Source: Halapricum salinum | Lineage (GTDB): Archaea; Halobacteriota; Halobacteria; Halobacteriales; Haloarculaceae | Direction: 5' to 3' | Assembly (NCBI RefSeq): GCF_004799665.1 | Contig: NZ_CP031310.1 | Span: forward strand, 2,038,887 to 2,102,886 | DNA: 64,000 bases | Shown here: positions 17,217 to 25,997 of the stretch, piece after piece | Numbering within the stretch: the stretch's first letter is position 1 | Layout: every line of letters starts with the position of its first letter | Position numbers and translations under genes: made by a program | Notes under the pieces: generated by a model | Seen by the model: the letters and a program-made list of their open reading frames with translations, nothing else | The model's database searches: none | Told to the model about the DNA's origin: nothing

Positions 17217-19022
17217 CTACGACAACTTCTCTGGTAGGACGAACCGGCCGTCTTCCCGGGGAAAGTCGAGGACGTCGACGATAGCGCCGGTGTTCAGCGG
17301 ACCGTAGACGTGGGCGTAGCTGCGGCCGTCGGGCTGTTCCTCGTACCTGATCTCGCTGTCGACTCGCTCGGGATCGATCACGAGCAGCCGCGGCTCCTCG
17401 TCGTCAGCGTGGTTGTACTGGGCGACGGCGAGAATCTGCTCGGGCGTCGCACAGTGGACGACCCCCTCTGCGTCGAGACTCGGATGGGTGTACGTCTCGC
17501 TGTCCTCGAACTCCGCCCAGCGCGCTGCCTCGCAGACGTGGACGAGCCGGTCTGCACGACCGTCCCGGACGGCAGCTTCCGCACGCTCGACGACGTCCCT
17601 GACTGGCAGATCGAGGTCCCGAGCGACGTCGAGTGCGTCGTCGAACTCCGCGCTCACGTCGAAGATCGACCCCTCAGAATCGGCCCCCAGTTTCACGTCG
17701 ACAGCGCGGCGCTGTCCGTCTTCGAGTAGCGTCGCGGTGACGATCGAGCGCTCGGCGACCCAGCGATGACCTGCGCCGTGTTCGCGGACGCCCAGCGTCC
17801 CGGTCTCTGCGGCGAGTTTTCGGGCCACCCTGTCGGCGTCCTCGGGGCGGACGATCACCTTCAGGAGGTGGCCCGGGCGGGACTTCTTCATCGTCGCCGG
17901 CAGGATCGAGACGTCCCGTGCACCGGCCTCGAGGAGCGTCTCCTGCAGGCCGCCGAGCGTCTCGGGCGTCGCGTCGTCGAGATTCGTCTCCAGTACGGTG
18001 ATCGGCTCCTTTCTGAGGAGACCGTCGGTCTCGCCGACGAGTGCGCGCAGAACGTTCGGAATACCGTCGAGATCGATCGTCCCTGCGCCGTAGCCCGAGG
18101 TCTCGACGCGGATCGACGGCAGCGAGTCGACGCCCTCGGCGACGTGGGCGAGGATCGCCGCGCCCGTGGGGGTCAGCAGTTCGCGGTCGACGGGACCGCC
18201 CCGGATCGACCAGTCGGCGCGTTCGACGATCTCGGTCACTGCGGGGGCGGGGACGGGGTAGGTCCCGTGGCTCATCTCGACCGTGCCGCCTCCGGTCGAG
18301 ACTGGCGTCGTGACCACGCGCTCGACGTCGAGGTCATCGAGGAGGAGCGCCGCGCCGACCACGTCGGCGATGGCGTCGTCGGCCCCGACCTCGTGGAAGT
18401 GCGTCGATTCGAGATCCGTGCCGTGGACCGCGGCCTCGGCCTCGCCCAGGATCTCGAAGATGGCCAGCGCGTCGCTCTCGACGTCGGCTGGCAGCCCCAT
18501 CCCTTCGACGATCTCGACGACCTCGGGGTACGTCCGGTGCGGGCCGTGGCCCTCGGCGTGGTGTGTGTGCTGATGATCGTGGTCCTCTGCGTGGCTATGA
18601 TCGTGTGAGTGGTCGGCGTGGTGGTGGTCCTCTGCGTGGCTATGATCGTGTGAGTGGTCGGCGTGGTGGTGGTCCTCTGTGTGGCTATGATCGTGTGAGT
18701 GGTCGGCGTGGTGGTGGTCCTCTGTGTGGCTATGATCGTGTGAGTGGTCGGCGTGGTGGTGATCCTCTGCGTGGCTATGATCGTGTGAGTGGTCGGCGTG
18801 GTCGTGATCCTCTGCGTGGCTATGGTCGTCGTCCCCGTCGAGAAGCACGTCGACCGCCGTCGCGGAGATTCCCGTTTTCGTCACCTGGAGGATATCGTAG
18901 GAGACGTCGAGTGCGTCCTCGACGGGCGAGAGGACGTCTGGATCGGCCCCGGCCGCCAGCAGCGCGCCGAGCAGCATGTCGCCGCTGGCACCCGTTCGGC
19001 CGTCGAACGCGAGCGTGTGCAT
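17217..19022 (-). CDS. larC: nickel-pincer cofactor biosynthesis protein LarC with histidine-rich insert
   Basis: LarC inserts nickel into pyridinium dithiocarboxylate to form the pincer cofactor of lactate racemase-type enzymes. The 601-residue product begins MHTLAFDGRTGASGDMLLGALLAAG, the canonical LarC start. The core resumes at YPEVVEIVEGMGLPADV and includes STHFHEVGADDAIADVVG and ELLTPTGAAIL, then LETNLDDATPETLGG. Between them, residues about 62-160 form a His/Asp/Glu-rich insert made of 15-residue repeats, a likely nickel store. The C-terminal region also contains a pyrophosphohydrolase-unrelated tail ending DILDFPREDGRF-like. Frames upstream of 19022 lack LarC similarity. A nearby larA is not seen. 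Confidence 0.93.
   Translation of the reverse strand: MHTLAFDGRTGASGDMLLGALLAAGADPDVLSPVEDALDVSYDILQVTKTGISATAVDVLLDGDDDHSHAEDHDHADHSHDHSHAEDHHHADHSHDHSHTEDHHHADHSHDHSHTEDHHHADHSHDHSHAEDHHHADHSHDHSHAEDHDHQHTHHAEGHGPHRTYPEVVEIVEGMGLPADVESDALAIFEILGEAEAAVHGTDLESTHFHEVGADDAIADVVGAALLLDDLDVERVVTTPVSTGGGTVEMSHGTYPVPAPAVTEIVERADWSIRGGPVDRELLTPTGAAILAHVAEGVDSLPSIRVETSGYGAGTIDLDGIPNVLRALVGETDGLLRKEPITVLETNLDDATPETLGGLQETLLEAGARDVSILPATMKKSRPGHLLKVIVRPEDADRVARKLAAETGTLGVREHGAGHRWVAERSIVTATLLEDGQRRAVDVKLGADSEGSIFDVSAEFDDALDVARDLDLPVRDVVERAEAAVRDGRADRLVHVCEAARWAEFEDSETYTHPSLDAEGVVHCATPEQILAVAQYNHADDEEPRLLVIDPERVDSEIRYEEQPDGRSYAHVYGPLNTGAIVDVLDFPREDGRFVLPEKLS
18582..18824. repeat. 45-bp tandem repeat encoding His-rich units inside larC
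   Basis: Copies start at 18582, 18627, 18672, 18717, 18762 and 18807 (last partial), exactly 45 bp apart. Each encodes a 15-residue unit of the form HSHxEDHxHADHSHD. The DNA is nearly identical between copies, differing at a few positions only (Ala/Thr and His/Asp changes), which points to recent expansion. The array stays in frame. Confidence 0.97.
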
Positions 19023-19083
19023 ATCTGCGAGACGGTCGGGCAGCGTGAAAACTGCCCCGGTCCACAGGAATCGACGATCCCGC

Positions 19084-19548
19084 CTAGCGGCCGAATCGTC
19101 GGTATCCCGCGACGCCGAGTACCATCGCGCCGAGTGCCAGTGTCGCGAGTCGCGGCAGTTGCTGGGTGGCGAAATCGACCTCGAAGGAGAGGTGTTTGAC
19201 CTGCAGCAGATAGAACTGGCCATCGCGTTCGACGTTGTAGATCGCGATGCCGTCTGGTCCCGGTGTCAGGCGCTCGGGTGCCTCGCTGACGGACCGATTG
19301 AGATCGTCGGGGCTGGCTTGCAGGGCGGCCTCGAAGACCGCGCGTTCGGCGCCGCTGAAGTTCGCGTACGCCAGGGTCTGCTGGTCGGGGTTGTTCATCC
19401 AGTCGCCCTCGACGTAGAACTCGACGCGGTCGTCGGGGACCTCGGGCGCAGCGAGCACCGGGAGCGCGACTAGGCCGAGGCCGACGACGACGAGCGACAG
19501 CGTCAGGAGGCGAGAGCTGTCCACGGGCGACGCTGTGTCCGCCTGCAC
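19084..19548 (-). CDS. uncharacterised membrane-anchored protein upstream of larC
   Basis: The product is about 154 residues from a GTG at 19548 (TTG at 19551 also possible). It has an N-terminal transmembrane helix (LLTLSLVVVGLGLVALPVLA, about 13-32), a 75-residue extracytoplasmic region with DDRVEFYVEGDWMNNPDQQ, and a C-terminal helix (LATLALGAMVLGVAGY) ending in a short basic tail. No enzyme motif is seen. It is 61 bp upstream of larC on the same strand, so the two may be cotranscribed, but a role in nickel handling is unproven. Confidence 0.75.
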   Translation of the reverse strand: MQADTASPVDSSRLLTLSLVVVGLGLVALPVLAAPEVPDDRVEFYVEGDWMNNPDQQTLAYANFSGAERAVFEAALQASPDDLNRSVSEAPERLTPGPDGIAIYNVERDGQFYLLQVKHLSFEVDFATQQLPRLATLALGAMVLGVAGYRRFGR

Positions 19549-19690
19549 CAAAGGCCCCGGGGTCGATCAAAGAGACGCTGTACCTTCGGCGTCGTTGATG
19601 TGCGTCGCGTACGATGAAACGTCTGTGAGTCGAACCGTCACGGAGACCAGGCCGAAAACCCATATGCCGGGATAGCGTACGACCGACTGA

Positions 19691-20785
19691 ATGCTGCTGG
19701 TGCTGTGCATCGACCTCGACGACGACATCGGCCGCAAGACCGGGATCGAGACGCCCGTGGTCGGCCGTCAGCACGTCGAGGACGCTGCCGTCGAGTTCGC
19801 CACTGCAGACCCCGAAGACAGCGACCTCAACGTCCTCTTCGAGGGGCTGCATATCTACGACGACCTGCAGGAAGACGGCGAGACCGTCGAGATCGCGGCG
19901 ATCACCGGATTGGAGGGCAGCGACGTCGCTGCAAACCGGGCGGTCGGGGAGGAACTCGACGAAGTGCTCGCCCGACTCTCGACTGGCGAGGACGTTCGGG
20001 CGCTGCTGGTCACCGACGGCGCACAGGACGAGAGCGTCGTTCCCGTGATCCGCTCGCGCGTCCGGATCGACGGCGTCCGCCGGGTCGTCGTCCGGCAGGC
20101 TCAGGACCTCGAATCGATGTACTACACCATCAAGCAAGTGCTGAACGACCCCGAGACTCGGGGGACGATCCTCATCCCGCTCGGGATCGTTCTCTTGATC
20201 TATCCGCTGGCGGTACTGGCGGACCTGCTGGGGATGCAGGGGGACATGTTCGGACTCGCGTCGGGACTGGTGGGGCTGTATCTGCTCTCGCGCGGACTGG
20301 GGCTGGAAGACCGCGTCGACGGCGCGATCGACCGCGTCCTCTCGGGACTGTACGCCGGCCGGGTCACGCTGGTCACGTATCTCGTCGCCGGCGTGCTGTT
20401 TTTGATCGGCAGCGCCACCGGCTACCAGACCCTCGAAACGGTGCAGGCCGACGGCACGCCACTGGACATCCTCGAAGTGATCGCCGCGGTCATCTCGGGG
20501 GCGATCCCGTGGTTCGCGGCCGCGGGCGTCACGAGTAGCCTCGGCCGGGTCACCGACGAGTACCTCTCGGGGCGCTTCGAGTGGCGCTACCTCAACGCGC
20601 CCTTTTACGTCCTGGCGATCGCGGGCATCCTCCACGCAGTCTCGGTGTACTTCCTCGGCTACGACTACGCCGACCTGTCGTATCTCGCGCTGATGCTCAC
20701 CGCGGGAACGCTGCTCGGACTGGCGAGCACCCTGGCCTTCGCCGTCGCCGAATCCCGCCTCGGCAAGCGCGGCAAACCCGCCTGA
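19691..20785 (+). CDS. DUF373 family membrane protein
   Basis: The 364-residue protein begins MLLVLCIDLDDDIGRKTGIETPVVGR, the DUF373 signature. A soluble N-terminal alpha/beta domain (about 1-155) contains LLVTDGAQDESVVPVI. Five or more transmembrane helices follow from about residue 160 (ILIPLGIVLLIYPLAVLADLL onward). DUF373 is a widespread archaeal family of unknown function; the cytosolic domain with conserved Asp clusters could bind metal or a nucleotide. It stands alone, divergent from the 19084 gene by 142 bp. Confidence 0.92.
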   Translation: MLLVLCIDLDDDIGRKTGIETPVVGRQHVEDAAVEFATADPEDSDLNVLFEGLHIYDDLQEDGETVEIAAITGLEGSDVAANRAVGEELDEVLARLSTGEDVRALLVTDGAQDESVVPVIRSRVRIDGVRRVVVRQAQDLESMYYTIKQVLNDPETRGTILIPLGIVLLIYPLAVLADLLGMQGDMFGLASGLVGLYLLSRGLGLEDRVDGAIDRVLSGLYAGRVTLVTYLVAGVLFLIGSATGYQTLETVQADGTPLDILEVIAAVISGAIPWFAAAGVTSSLGRVTDEYLSGRFEWRYLNAPFYVLAIAGILHAVSVYFLGYDYADLSYLALMLTAGTLLGLASTLAFAVAESRLGKRGKPA

Positions 20786-20803
20786 TCTGGTGTCTCGGCC
20801 GCG

Positions 20804-20977
20804 TCACTTCGTAATCTGATCGAGCGGCACGAGTCTGTGTTCGAGCATCGGCTTGGTGTAGCCCGACGATTCGTTCGTCATCCCGGCCGTGTAGACCGTG
20901 ACTTTCTGCTGGAGGACGTGTGGTTCGCCCTGCTTGTTCTTGATGACGTCGACCGAGCGCCAGGCTTCCTCTTCCAT
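20804..20977 (-). CDS. small uncharacterised haloarchaeal protein (57 aa)
   Basis: The 57-residue product begins MEEEAWRSVDVIKNKQGEPH and ends LEHRLVPLDQITK, a soluble mixed beta/alpha sequence without cysteines. The ATG at 20977 is chosen because earlier in-frame codons overlap the promoter of the divergent protease gene. A TATA-like TTATACTC lies about 25-30 bp before it, consistent with a real leaderless gene. Function unknown. Confidence 0.65.
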   Translation of the reverse strand: MEEEAWRSVDVIKNKQGEPHVLQQKVTVYTAGMTNESSGYTKPMLEHRLVPLDQITK

Positions 20978-21061
20978 GGCCGTCGCGTACAGCGGCCACG
21001 AGTATAAGTCTCGGCCGTCCCGTGCGTAGCTTACTCGTACCTCCGGGCTCCAAGGGTGGAC

Positions 21062-22357
21062 ATGCTCGAACTGCACGTCGCCTTCCTGCTGGTGGTGGTC
21101 GGGACTGAGGCCTTCTTCAGCGGGCTCTCGATCCTGAACGTCCGCTACGGCGCCCAGACCGTGGCCGAGCGTTCGGAGTGGGTACGCGACCGTCTCGGAA
21201 TCGAAGACACCGACAGGCTGCTGGACTATCAACGAGCGGGGACCGGACTCTCGCTGTTGCAGTCGTGGCTGAGCATCGCGTTCGTCCTCCTCGTACTGTA
21301 TTCGGGACTGTTCGGCGACGCCGTCGCCTGGATCGAGTCACTCTCGCTCCCGCCGCTCGTTCAGGGAACCGTCTTCTTCGTCGGCCTCGTCGCCGCCGTT
21401 CGGATCGCTGGAATCCCCTTCTCGCTGTACGAGACGTTCGTCGTCGAGGAGCAGTTCGACTTCAATCAGCAGTCCCCGAAACTCTGGCTCCGGGATTTCG
21501 TCGTCGGGACTGTCGTCGCGCTCGTGCTGACGGCACTCGTCGCGGGGGGCGTTCTCCTGGCGTTCGAAATCCTGCCCAATCTCTGGTGGGTCGCTGCCTG
21601 GGGGCTCTTTATCGCCTTCTCGCTCGCTATGTTGGTACTCTACCCGCGGGTGATCGCACCGCTGTTCTACGACTTCGAACCGATCGACTCCGGGGAGTTG
21701 CGGGAGTCCGTCGACGACGTCTTCGAGCGCGCGGGCTTCTCGTGTGAGCAGGTCTACGAGATGGACGCCTCCAGCCGCTCGGGCCACTCCAACGCCTACT
21801 TCATCGGGTTCGGCCGGACCAAGCGCGTCGTGCTGTTCGACACGCTGATCGAGCAGATGGACCGCCCGCAGATCGAGAGCGTCCTCGCCCACGAACTGGC
21901 CCACTGGAAGAAATCACACATCTGGAAGCAGATGGCCAGTTCGTTCCTGCGGATCGGGATCGTCCTCGCCATCTTCTCGGTGCTGCTCGAACAGGCCTGG
22001 CTCTACGACCTGTTCGGCGTGCCCGCTACTCCCTACGCAGGGCTCGTGCTGGGCGCGCTGTGGGTCATGCCACTGTTGCGGTTCACGGCGCCGCTGGAGA
22101 ACAAACTCTCGCTGAAACACGAGCGCGAGGCCGACAGCTTCGCCGTCGAGGTGATGGGTGGCGGTGGCCCGATGGCGAACGCGCTGGCGAACCTGACCAG
22201 CGAGAATCTCGCAAACCCCTTCCCGCATCCACTCTACGCGACCTTCCACTACACGCATCCGCCGATCCCCGAGCGGATTCGTTACGTCGAAGGCGAGAGC
22301 GACGCGAGCGACAGCGACGTGGACCGCAAGGACGGGGGTTCGGGCCAGCCAGCCTGA
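21062..22357 (+). CDS. Ste24-type membrane zinc protease (M48)
   Basis: The 431-residue protein has about seven transmembrane helices arranged as in CAAX protease Ste24/HtpX. The zinc motif HELAH is at residues 277-281 (HELAHWKKSH) and the third ligand lies in EREADSFAVEVM (Glu356). N-terminal helices and the loop LYETFVVEEQFDFNQQSPKLWLRD match the Ste24 family rather than the shorter HtpX (about 290 residues). In archaea it probably degrades misfolded membrane proteins. An in-frame GTG at 21056 is an alternative start. The acidic C-terminal tail (DASDSDVDRKDGG) is a haloarchaeal extension. Confidence 0.92.
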   Translation: MLELHVAFLLVVVGTEAFFSGLSILNVRYGAQTVAERSEWVRDRLGIEDTDRLLDYQRAGTGLSLLQSWLSIAFVLLVLYSGLFGDAVAWIESLSLPPLVQGTVFFVGLVAAVRIAGIPFSLYETFVVEEQFDFNQQSPKLWLRDFVVGTVVALVLTALVAGGVLLAFEILPNLWWVAAWGLFIAFSLAMLVLYPRVIAPLFYDFEPIDSGELRESVDDVFERAGFSCEQVYEMDASSRSGHSNAYFIGFGRTKRVVLFDTLIEQMDRPQIESVLAHELAHWKKSHIWKQMASSFLRIGIVLAIFSVLLEQAWLYDLFGVPATPYAGLVLGALWVMPLLRFTAPLENKLSLKHEREADSFAVEVMGGGGPMANALANLTSENLANPFPHPLYATFHYTHPPIPERIRYVEGESDASDSDVDRKDGGSGQPA

Positions 22358-22450
22358 ATCCACTGGGCTGACCTGACGCCACCACGGCCGGCGTGACGCG
22401 ACTCGATCGGCCGGTGGTTTAACGCCGCTCGCCACCGTACCCTGCTCGCA

Positions 22451-25138
22451 ATGGACGTCCCTCCCCGCGCGATCAAAGCGGCCAAAGTGACTGCTGTCGC
22501 GCTCGTCGCGCTCGTCGTGTTACTCGGTATTCTCGTCGCCACGGGCGTGCTCGCTGCACCCACCGTCGAAACAATCGACAACGGCTGGGGCGAGGTCACC
22601 GACGACGCGACCCAGATCGAGACACAGGTCGTCGTCGACAACCCCAATCCGATCCCCGTCCCCGGGATCATCGACGTCTCCTACACCGCGTCGCTGAACG
22701 ACGTCACGCTCACGCAGAACACCCGCTCCGGGATCGGCCTCTCGCCGGGGACCAACACGCTCAGACTCTCCTCGGCGATCCCCAACGACAGGATCGCCGA
22801 CTGGTGGGTCACCCACGTCAACAACGGCGAAAGCTCGACGCTCAGTATCGACCCGAAAGTGAGCGGCCCCGGCTTCAGCCAGTCGCTCGCGGGGCGGACG
22901 ACGCAGATCGAGACCGACCTTCTGTCGTCGTTCGGCGGCCAGGGCGCAGAGACGGTGCGCGTCGACGGCGAGCCGTTCGTCGTCCTCAGCGACCAGCAGG
23001 CCAGCTGGGGCGAGGCCACGGCCGAGACGACGCCGCTAACGTTCACGACGACGGTCGAAAACGTACACGACTATCCGGTCACCTTGGACGGTGTCGAGTA
23101 CGTCGTCAGCATGAACGACGTCACGCTGGGGTCGGGGCAGACGACCGACGGCGTCGAGATCGAGCCGGGCGAGTCGGGAGCGCTGACCGTCGACGCGTCG
23201 CTGAACACCTCGGCCTTCGCCGACTGGTGGCCGACGCACGTCCTGAACAACGAGACGAGTCAAATGGAGGTTCAGCTGTACGGGATCGTCGAGCGCGACG
23301 GCGAGCGAACGCGTGTGCCGCTGACGCTCTACCAGCAGCGTCTGGAGTTCGAGACTGACCTGCTCGGCGACGGCGCGACTAGCGTCGAATCGCTGCCGAG
23401 CGAGCGCGAGGACGTGACCGTGCCGACCGTGGCCGAGACTGAACGACGCTGGGGCGAGATCAGCGCCAGCACCGCAGAAGTCGTCACGACGGTCGAATTC
23501 GCCGACACGACCGATCTCTCGAAACTCCGTGCGGTGACCTCGCTCGTCGTCGATCGCTCGACGTCGATCAACGGCGTGACTGTCCTCGACAGCACGACGA
23601 CGCGCGGCTTGCCCCCGGCGGGCGAGGCGCTAACGATGACCAGTGAGATGGACAACGACGCCTTCGCAGACTGGTGGGTCCGCCACGTCAACGACGGCGA
23701 AACGTCGGCGGTCGTCACCGACGCCAGCGCCACCGTCGACGTGGGAATCACGAAGTTCGACCGCCCCCTCAGCGACGAGCAGACGCAGTTCGAGACCGAC
23801 ATCCTGGGCGCCGTCGGGAGCGACGGGTCCCAGACGGTAACCGTCGCCAACGAGACGATCGCCGAACTCGGTTCTCAGGAGGCCGCCTGGGGCACTGCGG
23901 ACGCCGAGACGACGCCCTTCATCTTCTCGACGGCCGTCGAGAACCGCCACGACAGCCCCCTGGAGTTTGCGGACTTCCAGTATACCGTCGAGATGAACGG
24001 TGTCACGGTCGCCAACGGCACAGACGGCGAGGCGCTGACGGTCCAGCCGGACGAGACGCGCGACCTCGACGTCCGCGTCCCCCTGTCGACCCCGAAGCTG
24101 TCGGACTGGTGGGTGACCCACCTCCGGAACGACGAGCGCTCGAACGTCTCCGTCCGGCTGTACGGGATCGTCGAGCGCGACGGCCAGCGCGAGCGGGTCC
24201 CAATCGCGCTGGTCGAGGATCGCTTCCGACTCACGACGGACCTCCTCGGCGACGGCTCCTCGTCTGTCGACGCACTGCCGACGGATCGGCCCACGATCGA
24301 GCGTCCGAGCGTCCAGAACACGACCCGCCGCTGGGGCGATGTGACCGAGCAGACGACCGACGTCGAGACCGACGTGACGGTGTTCAACCCCAATGGCCCG
24401 GTGGTCAACGACTTCATCCGGTTCCGGATGGCCAGCGAGACGTCGATCAACGGCGTCGTCTTCGGCAGCGGCGAGCGGACCGAGGATCGACTGGCGGAGG
24501 GCACGAACCTCGTGAACTACACGAGCGTGCTCGACAACGAGCAGGTCCCGGCGTGGTGGGCGCGCCACCTCAACGACGGCGAGTCCTCGACGGTGCGGAC
24601 GACGACCACGACGACCGTCGACGCCGGGTTCACGACGCTGTCGGTGCCGACCGAGAATCGAACCTCGACGTTCGAGACGGACTTGCTGGCTGGTCTGAAC
24701 AGCACGCAGGAACAGCCCATCGAGCAGGACGGTGAGACGTTCCTCGTCGCCGAATCGACGTCTGCGGCGTGGGAGGAAGCGACCCCCCAGACCGCGCCGC
24801 TCTCGGCGGAGAGCACCCTCCGGAACGAACGCCAGTTCCCGATCACGGTCGAGCGGATCGACTACACCGTCTCGATCAACGAGATCACGCTGGCCGACGG
24901 CAGCCATCAGGAGGGGACGACGATCCTGCCGGGCGCGAGCGAGACGGTCGAACTGCCGATGGAACTTGACAACTCGAAGATGGATAAGTGGTGGGTCACC
25001 CACGTCCCCGAGGAGACCTCACTGCTGGACGTCGACGCGACGGCGACGATCAACGCCGCCGGCCAGACCCGGACCGTGCCTCTGGAGATGTTCTCGAAGA
25101 ACCAGACCGTCGAGACGGATATCCTCGCCGACGAATGA
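22451..25138 (+). CDS. membrane-anchored protein with six WHy/LEA-2-like repeats
   Basis: The 895-residue protein has one N-terminal transmembrane helix (VTAVALVALVVLLGILVATGVLA, about 14-36) and then only extracytoplasmic repeats. Each repeat begins with a tryptophan motif (WGEVTDD-like) at about residues 44, 184, 332, 477, 627 and 772, and ends with a DWWVTHVNNGESS-like segment. Repeats 1, 3, 5 resemble one another, as do 2, 4, 6, so the gene is three tandem pairs of about 290 residues. The core pattern (NPNPIPVP..I.VSY...LNDVTL) resembles the water-stress WHy/LEA-2 fold. Archaeal LEA-2 proteins are usually one or two domains. It stands alone; a stress or surface role is an inference. Confidence 0.85.
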   Translation: MDVPPRAIKAAKVTAVALVALVVLLGILVATGVLAAPTVETIDNGWGEVTDDATQIETQVVVDNPNPIPVPGIIDVSYTASLNDVTLTQNTRSGIGLSPGTNTLRLSSAIPNDRIADWWVTHVNNGESSTLSIDPKVSGPGFSQSLAGRTTQIETDLLSSFGGQGAETVRVDGEPFVVLSDQQASWGEATAETTPLTFTTTVENVHDYPVTLDGVEYVVSMNDVTLGSGQTTDGVEIEPGESGALTVDASLNTSAFADWWPTHVLNNETSQMEVQLYGIVERDGERTRVPLTLYQQRLEFETDLLGDGATSVESLPSEREDVTVPTVAETERRWGEISASTAEVVTTVEFADTTDLSKLRAVTSLVVDRSTSINGVTVLDSTTTRGLPPAGEALTMTSEMDNDAFADWWVRHVNDGETSAVVTDASATVDVGITKFDRPLSDEQTQFETDILGAVGSDGSQTVTVANETIAELGSQEAAWGTADAETTPFIFSTAVENRHDSPLEFADFQYTVEMNGVTVANGTDGEALTVQPDETRDLDVRVPLSTPKLSDWWVTHLRNDERSNVSVRLYGIVERDGQRERVPIALVEDRFRLTTDLLGDGSSSVDALPTDRPTIERPSVQNTTRRWGDVTEQTTDVETDVTVFNPNGPVVNDFIRFRMASETSINGVVFGSGERTEDRLAEGTNLVNYTSVLDNEQVPAWWARHLNDGESSTVRTTTTTTVDAGFTTLSVPTENRTSTFETDLLAGLNSTQEQPIEQDGETFLVAESTSAAWEEATPQTAPLSAESTLRNERQFPITVERIDYTVSINEITLADGSHQEGTTILPGASETVELPMELDNSKMDKWWVTHVPEETSLLDVDATATINAAGQTRTVPLEMFSKNQTVETDILADE

Positions 25139-25190
25139 ATATGTGTCCTGACACGAAAGGCTAAAGATTCTGGCTCACAATGTACACACG

Positions 25191-25490
25191 ATGAGTTCGA
25201 AAAAGCGGGTCCAGTTCCGCGCGCCGGATCGGTTGATCGATCGGACGGACGCGCTCGCGACAGTTCTCGGCGAGGACCGAACCGACGTCCTCGTCACCGC
25301 ACTCCGGGAGTATCTGCAGGACGCGACGCACGACGACACGCTCGTCCAGGAGATCGCGGCCGCCTACTACGACGACGAGATTACTGACGAGCAGCTCCAG
25401 GCGTTGCTCGGGGCCGAACGGGCGGCGAATTTTCGGGTTCTGAAACAGCAACTCGACGAGGCATACGTCGAGGACGTCTCGGAGGCCTGA
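25191..25490 (+). CDS. ribbon-helix-helix antitoxin-like protein
   Basis: The 99-residue protein starts SSKKRVQFRAPDRLIDRTDALATVLGEDRTDVL, a ribbon-helix-helix DNA-binding pattern: one short strand, then two helices. The C-terminal half (EQLQALLGAERAANFRVLKQQL) is helical and acidic, suitable for wrapping a toxin. The PIN gene starts at the next base after its stop. A CTAAAGA box 26 bp upstream of the ATG fits a leaderless mRNA. I infer an antitoxin that also represses its own promoter. Confidence 0.82.
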   Translation: MSSKKRVQFRAPDRLIDRTDALATVLGEDRTDVLVTALREYLQDATHDDTLVQEIAAAYYDDEITDEQLQALLGAERAANFRVLKQQLDEAYVEDVSEA

Positions 25491-25997
25491 ATGGGCACAG
25501 TCGTCGCCGACACGTCGGGACTCGTGAGTCTCGGGATCGCCGCCGGAGACGACCCAGACCCCCTGGCAGACTGTCTCGACGAATACAACGTCGTCGTCCC
25601 GTCGATCGTCTTCGACGAACTACAGGAGATCGCCGACTTCGAGGACGCCCACGGCCGGGCCGCAGCGGCGGTCGTCGACAGCGACGCAACTGAACGCAGA
25701 CACGCGGACCTCGACGAGGAGTTTCCGCTCGACGACGGGGAGAACGCAGCCGTGACGCTCGCAAACGAAATCGACGCCGACCTCTTTCTCTGTGACGAAT
25801 TCAACAGCCTCGGCTTGATCCATGCATCGCTGTCGAACACCCGTCTCGTCACGACGCCGACGTTGCTCTCGGTGCTCGTCCGGCGTGGACGACTCTCGAC
25901 CGCAGAGGCCGCATCGGCGCTCGAAACGATCAGCCGTGCTCGAAGTTGGGAGTCGAACAGCTACGTCACGCGGGCCCGAGCGCTGTTCGACGACTAG
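25491..25997 (+). CDS. PIN-domain ribonuclease toxin-like protein
   Basis: The 168-residue protein has the PIN acidic residues: Asp7 in VVADTSGL, Glu43 in IVFDELQEI, the LDDGENAAVTLA segment (Asp81-Glu84), and Asp102 in LFLCDEFN. PIN toxins of VapC type cleave RNA with two metals. The length exceeds the usual 130-140 because of a C-terminal helical tail. It directly follows the RHH gene with no gap, so the pair looks like a toxin-antitoxin unit. Its stop TAG overlaps that of the convergent aldo/keto reductase in a shared CTAG. Confidence 0.85.
   Translation: MGTVVADTSGLVSLGIAAGDDPDPLADCLDEYNVVVPSIVFDELQEIADFEDAHGRAAAAVVDSDATERRHADLDEEFPLDDGENAAVTLANEIDADLFLCDEFNSLGLIHASLSNTRLVTTPTLLSVLVRRGRLSTAEAASALETISRARSWESNSYVTRARALFDD

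Noticed and set aside
18563-19048. Repetitive GRRGG-type open frame on the plus strand
   Set aside because: It is the antisense reading of the larC histidine repeat.
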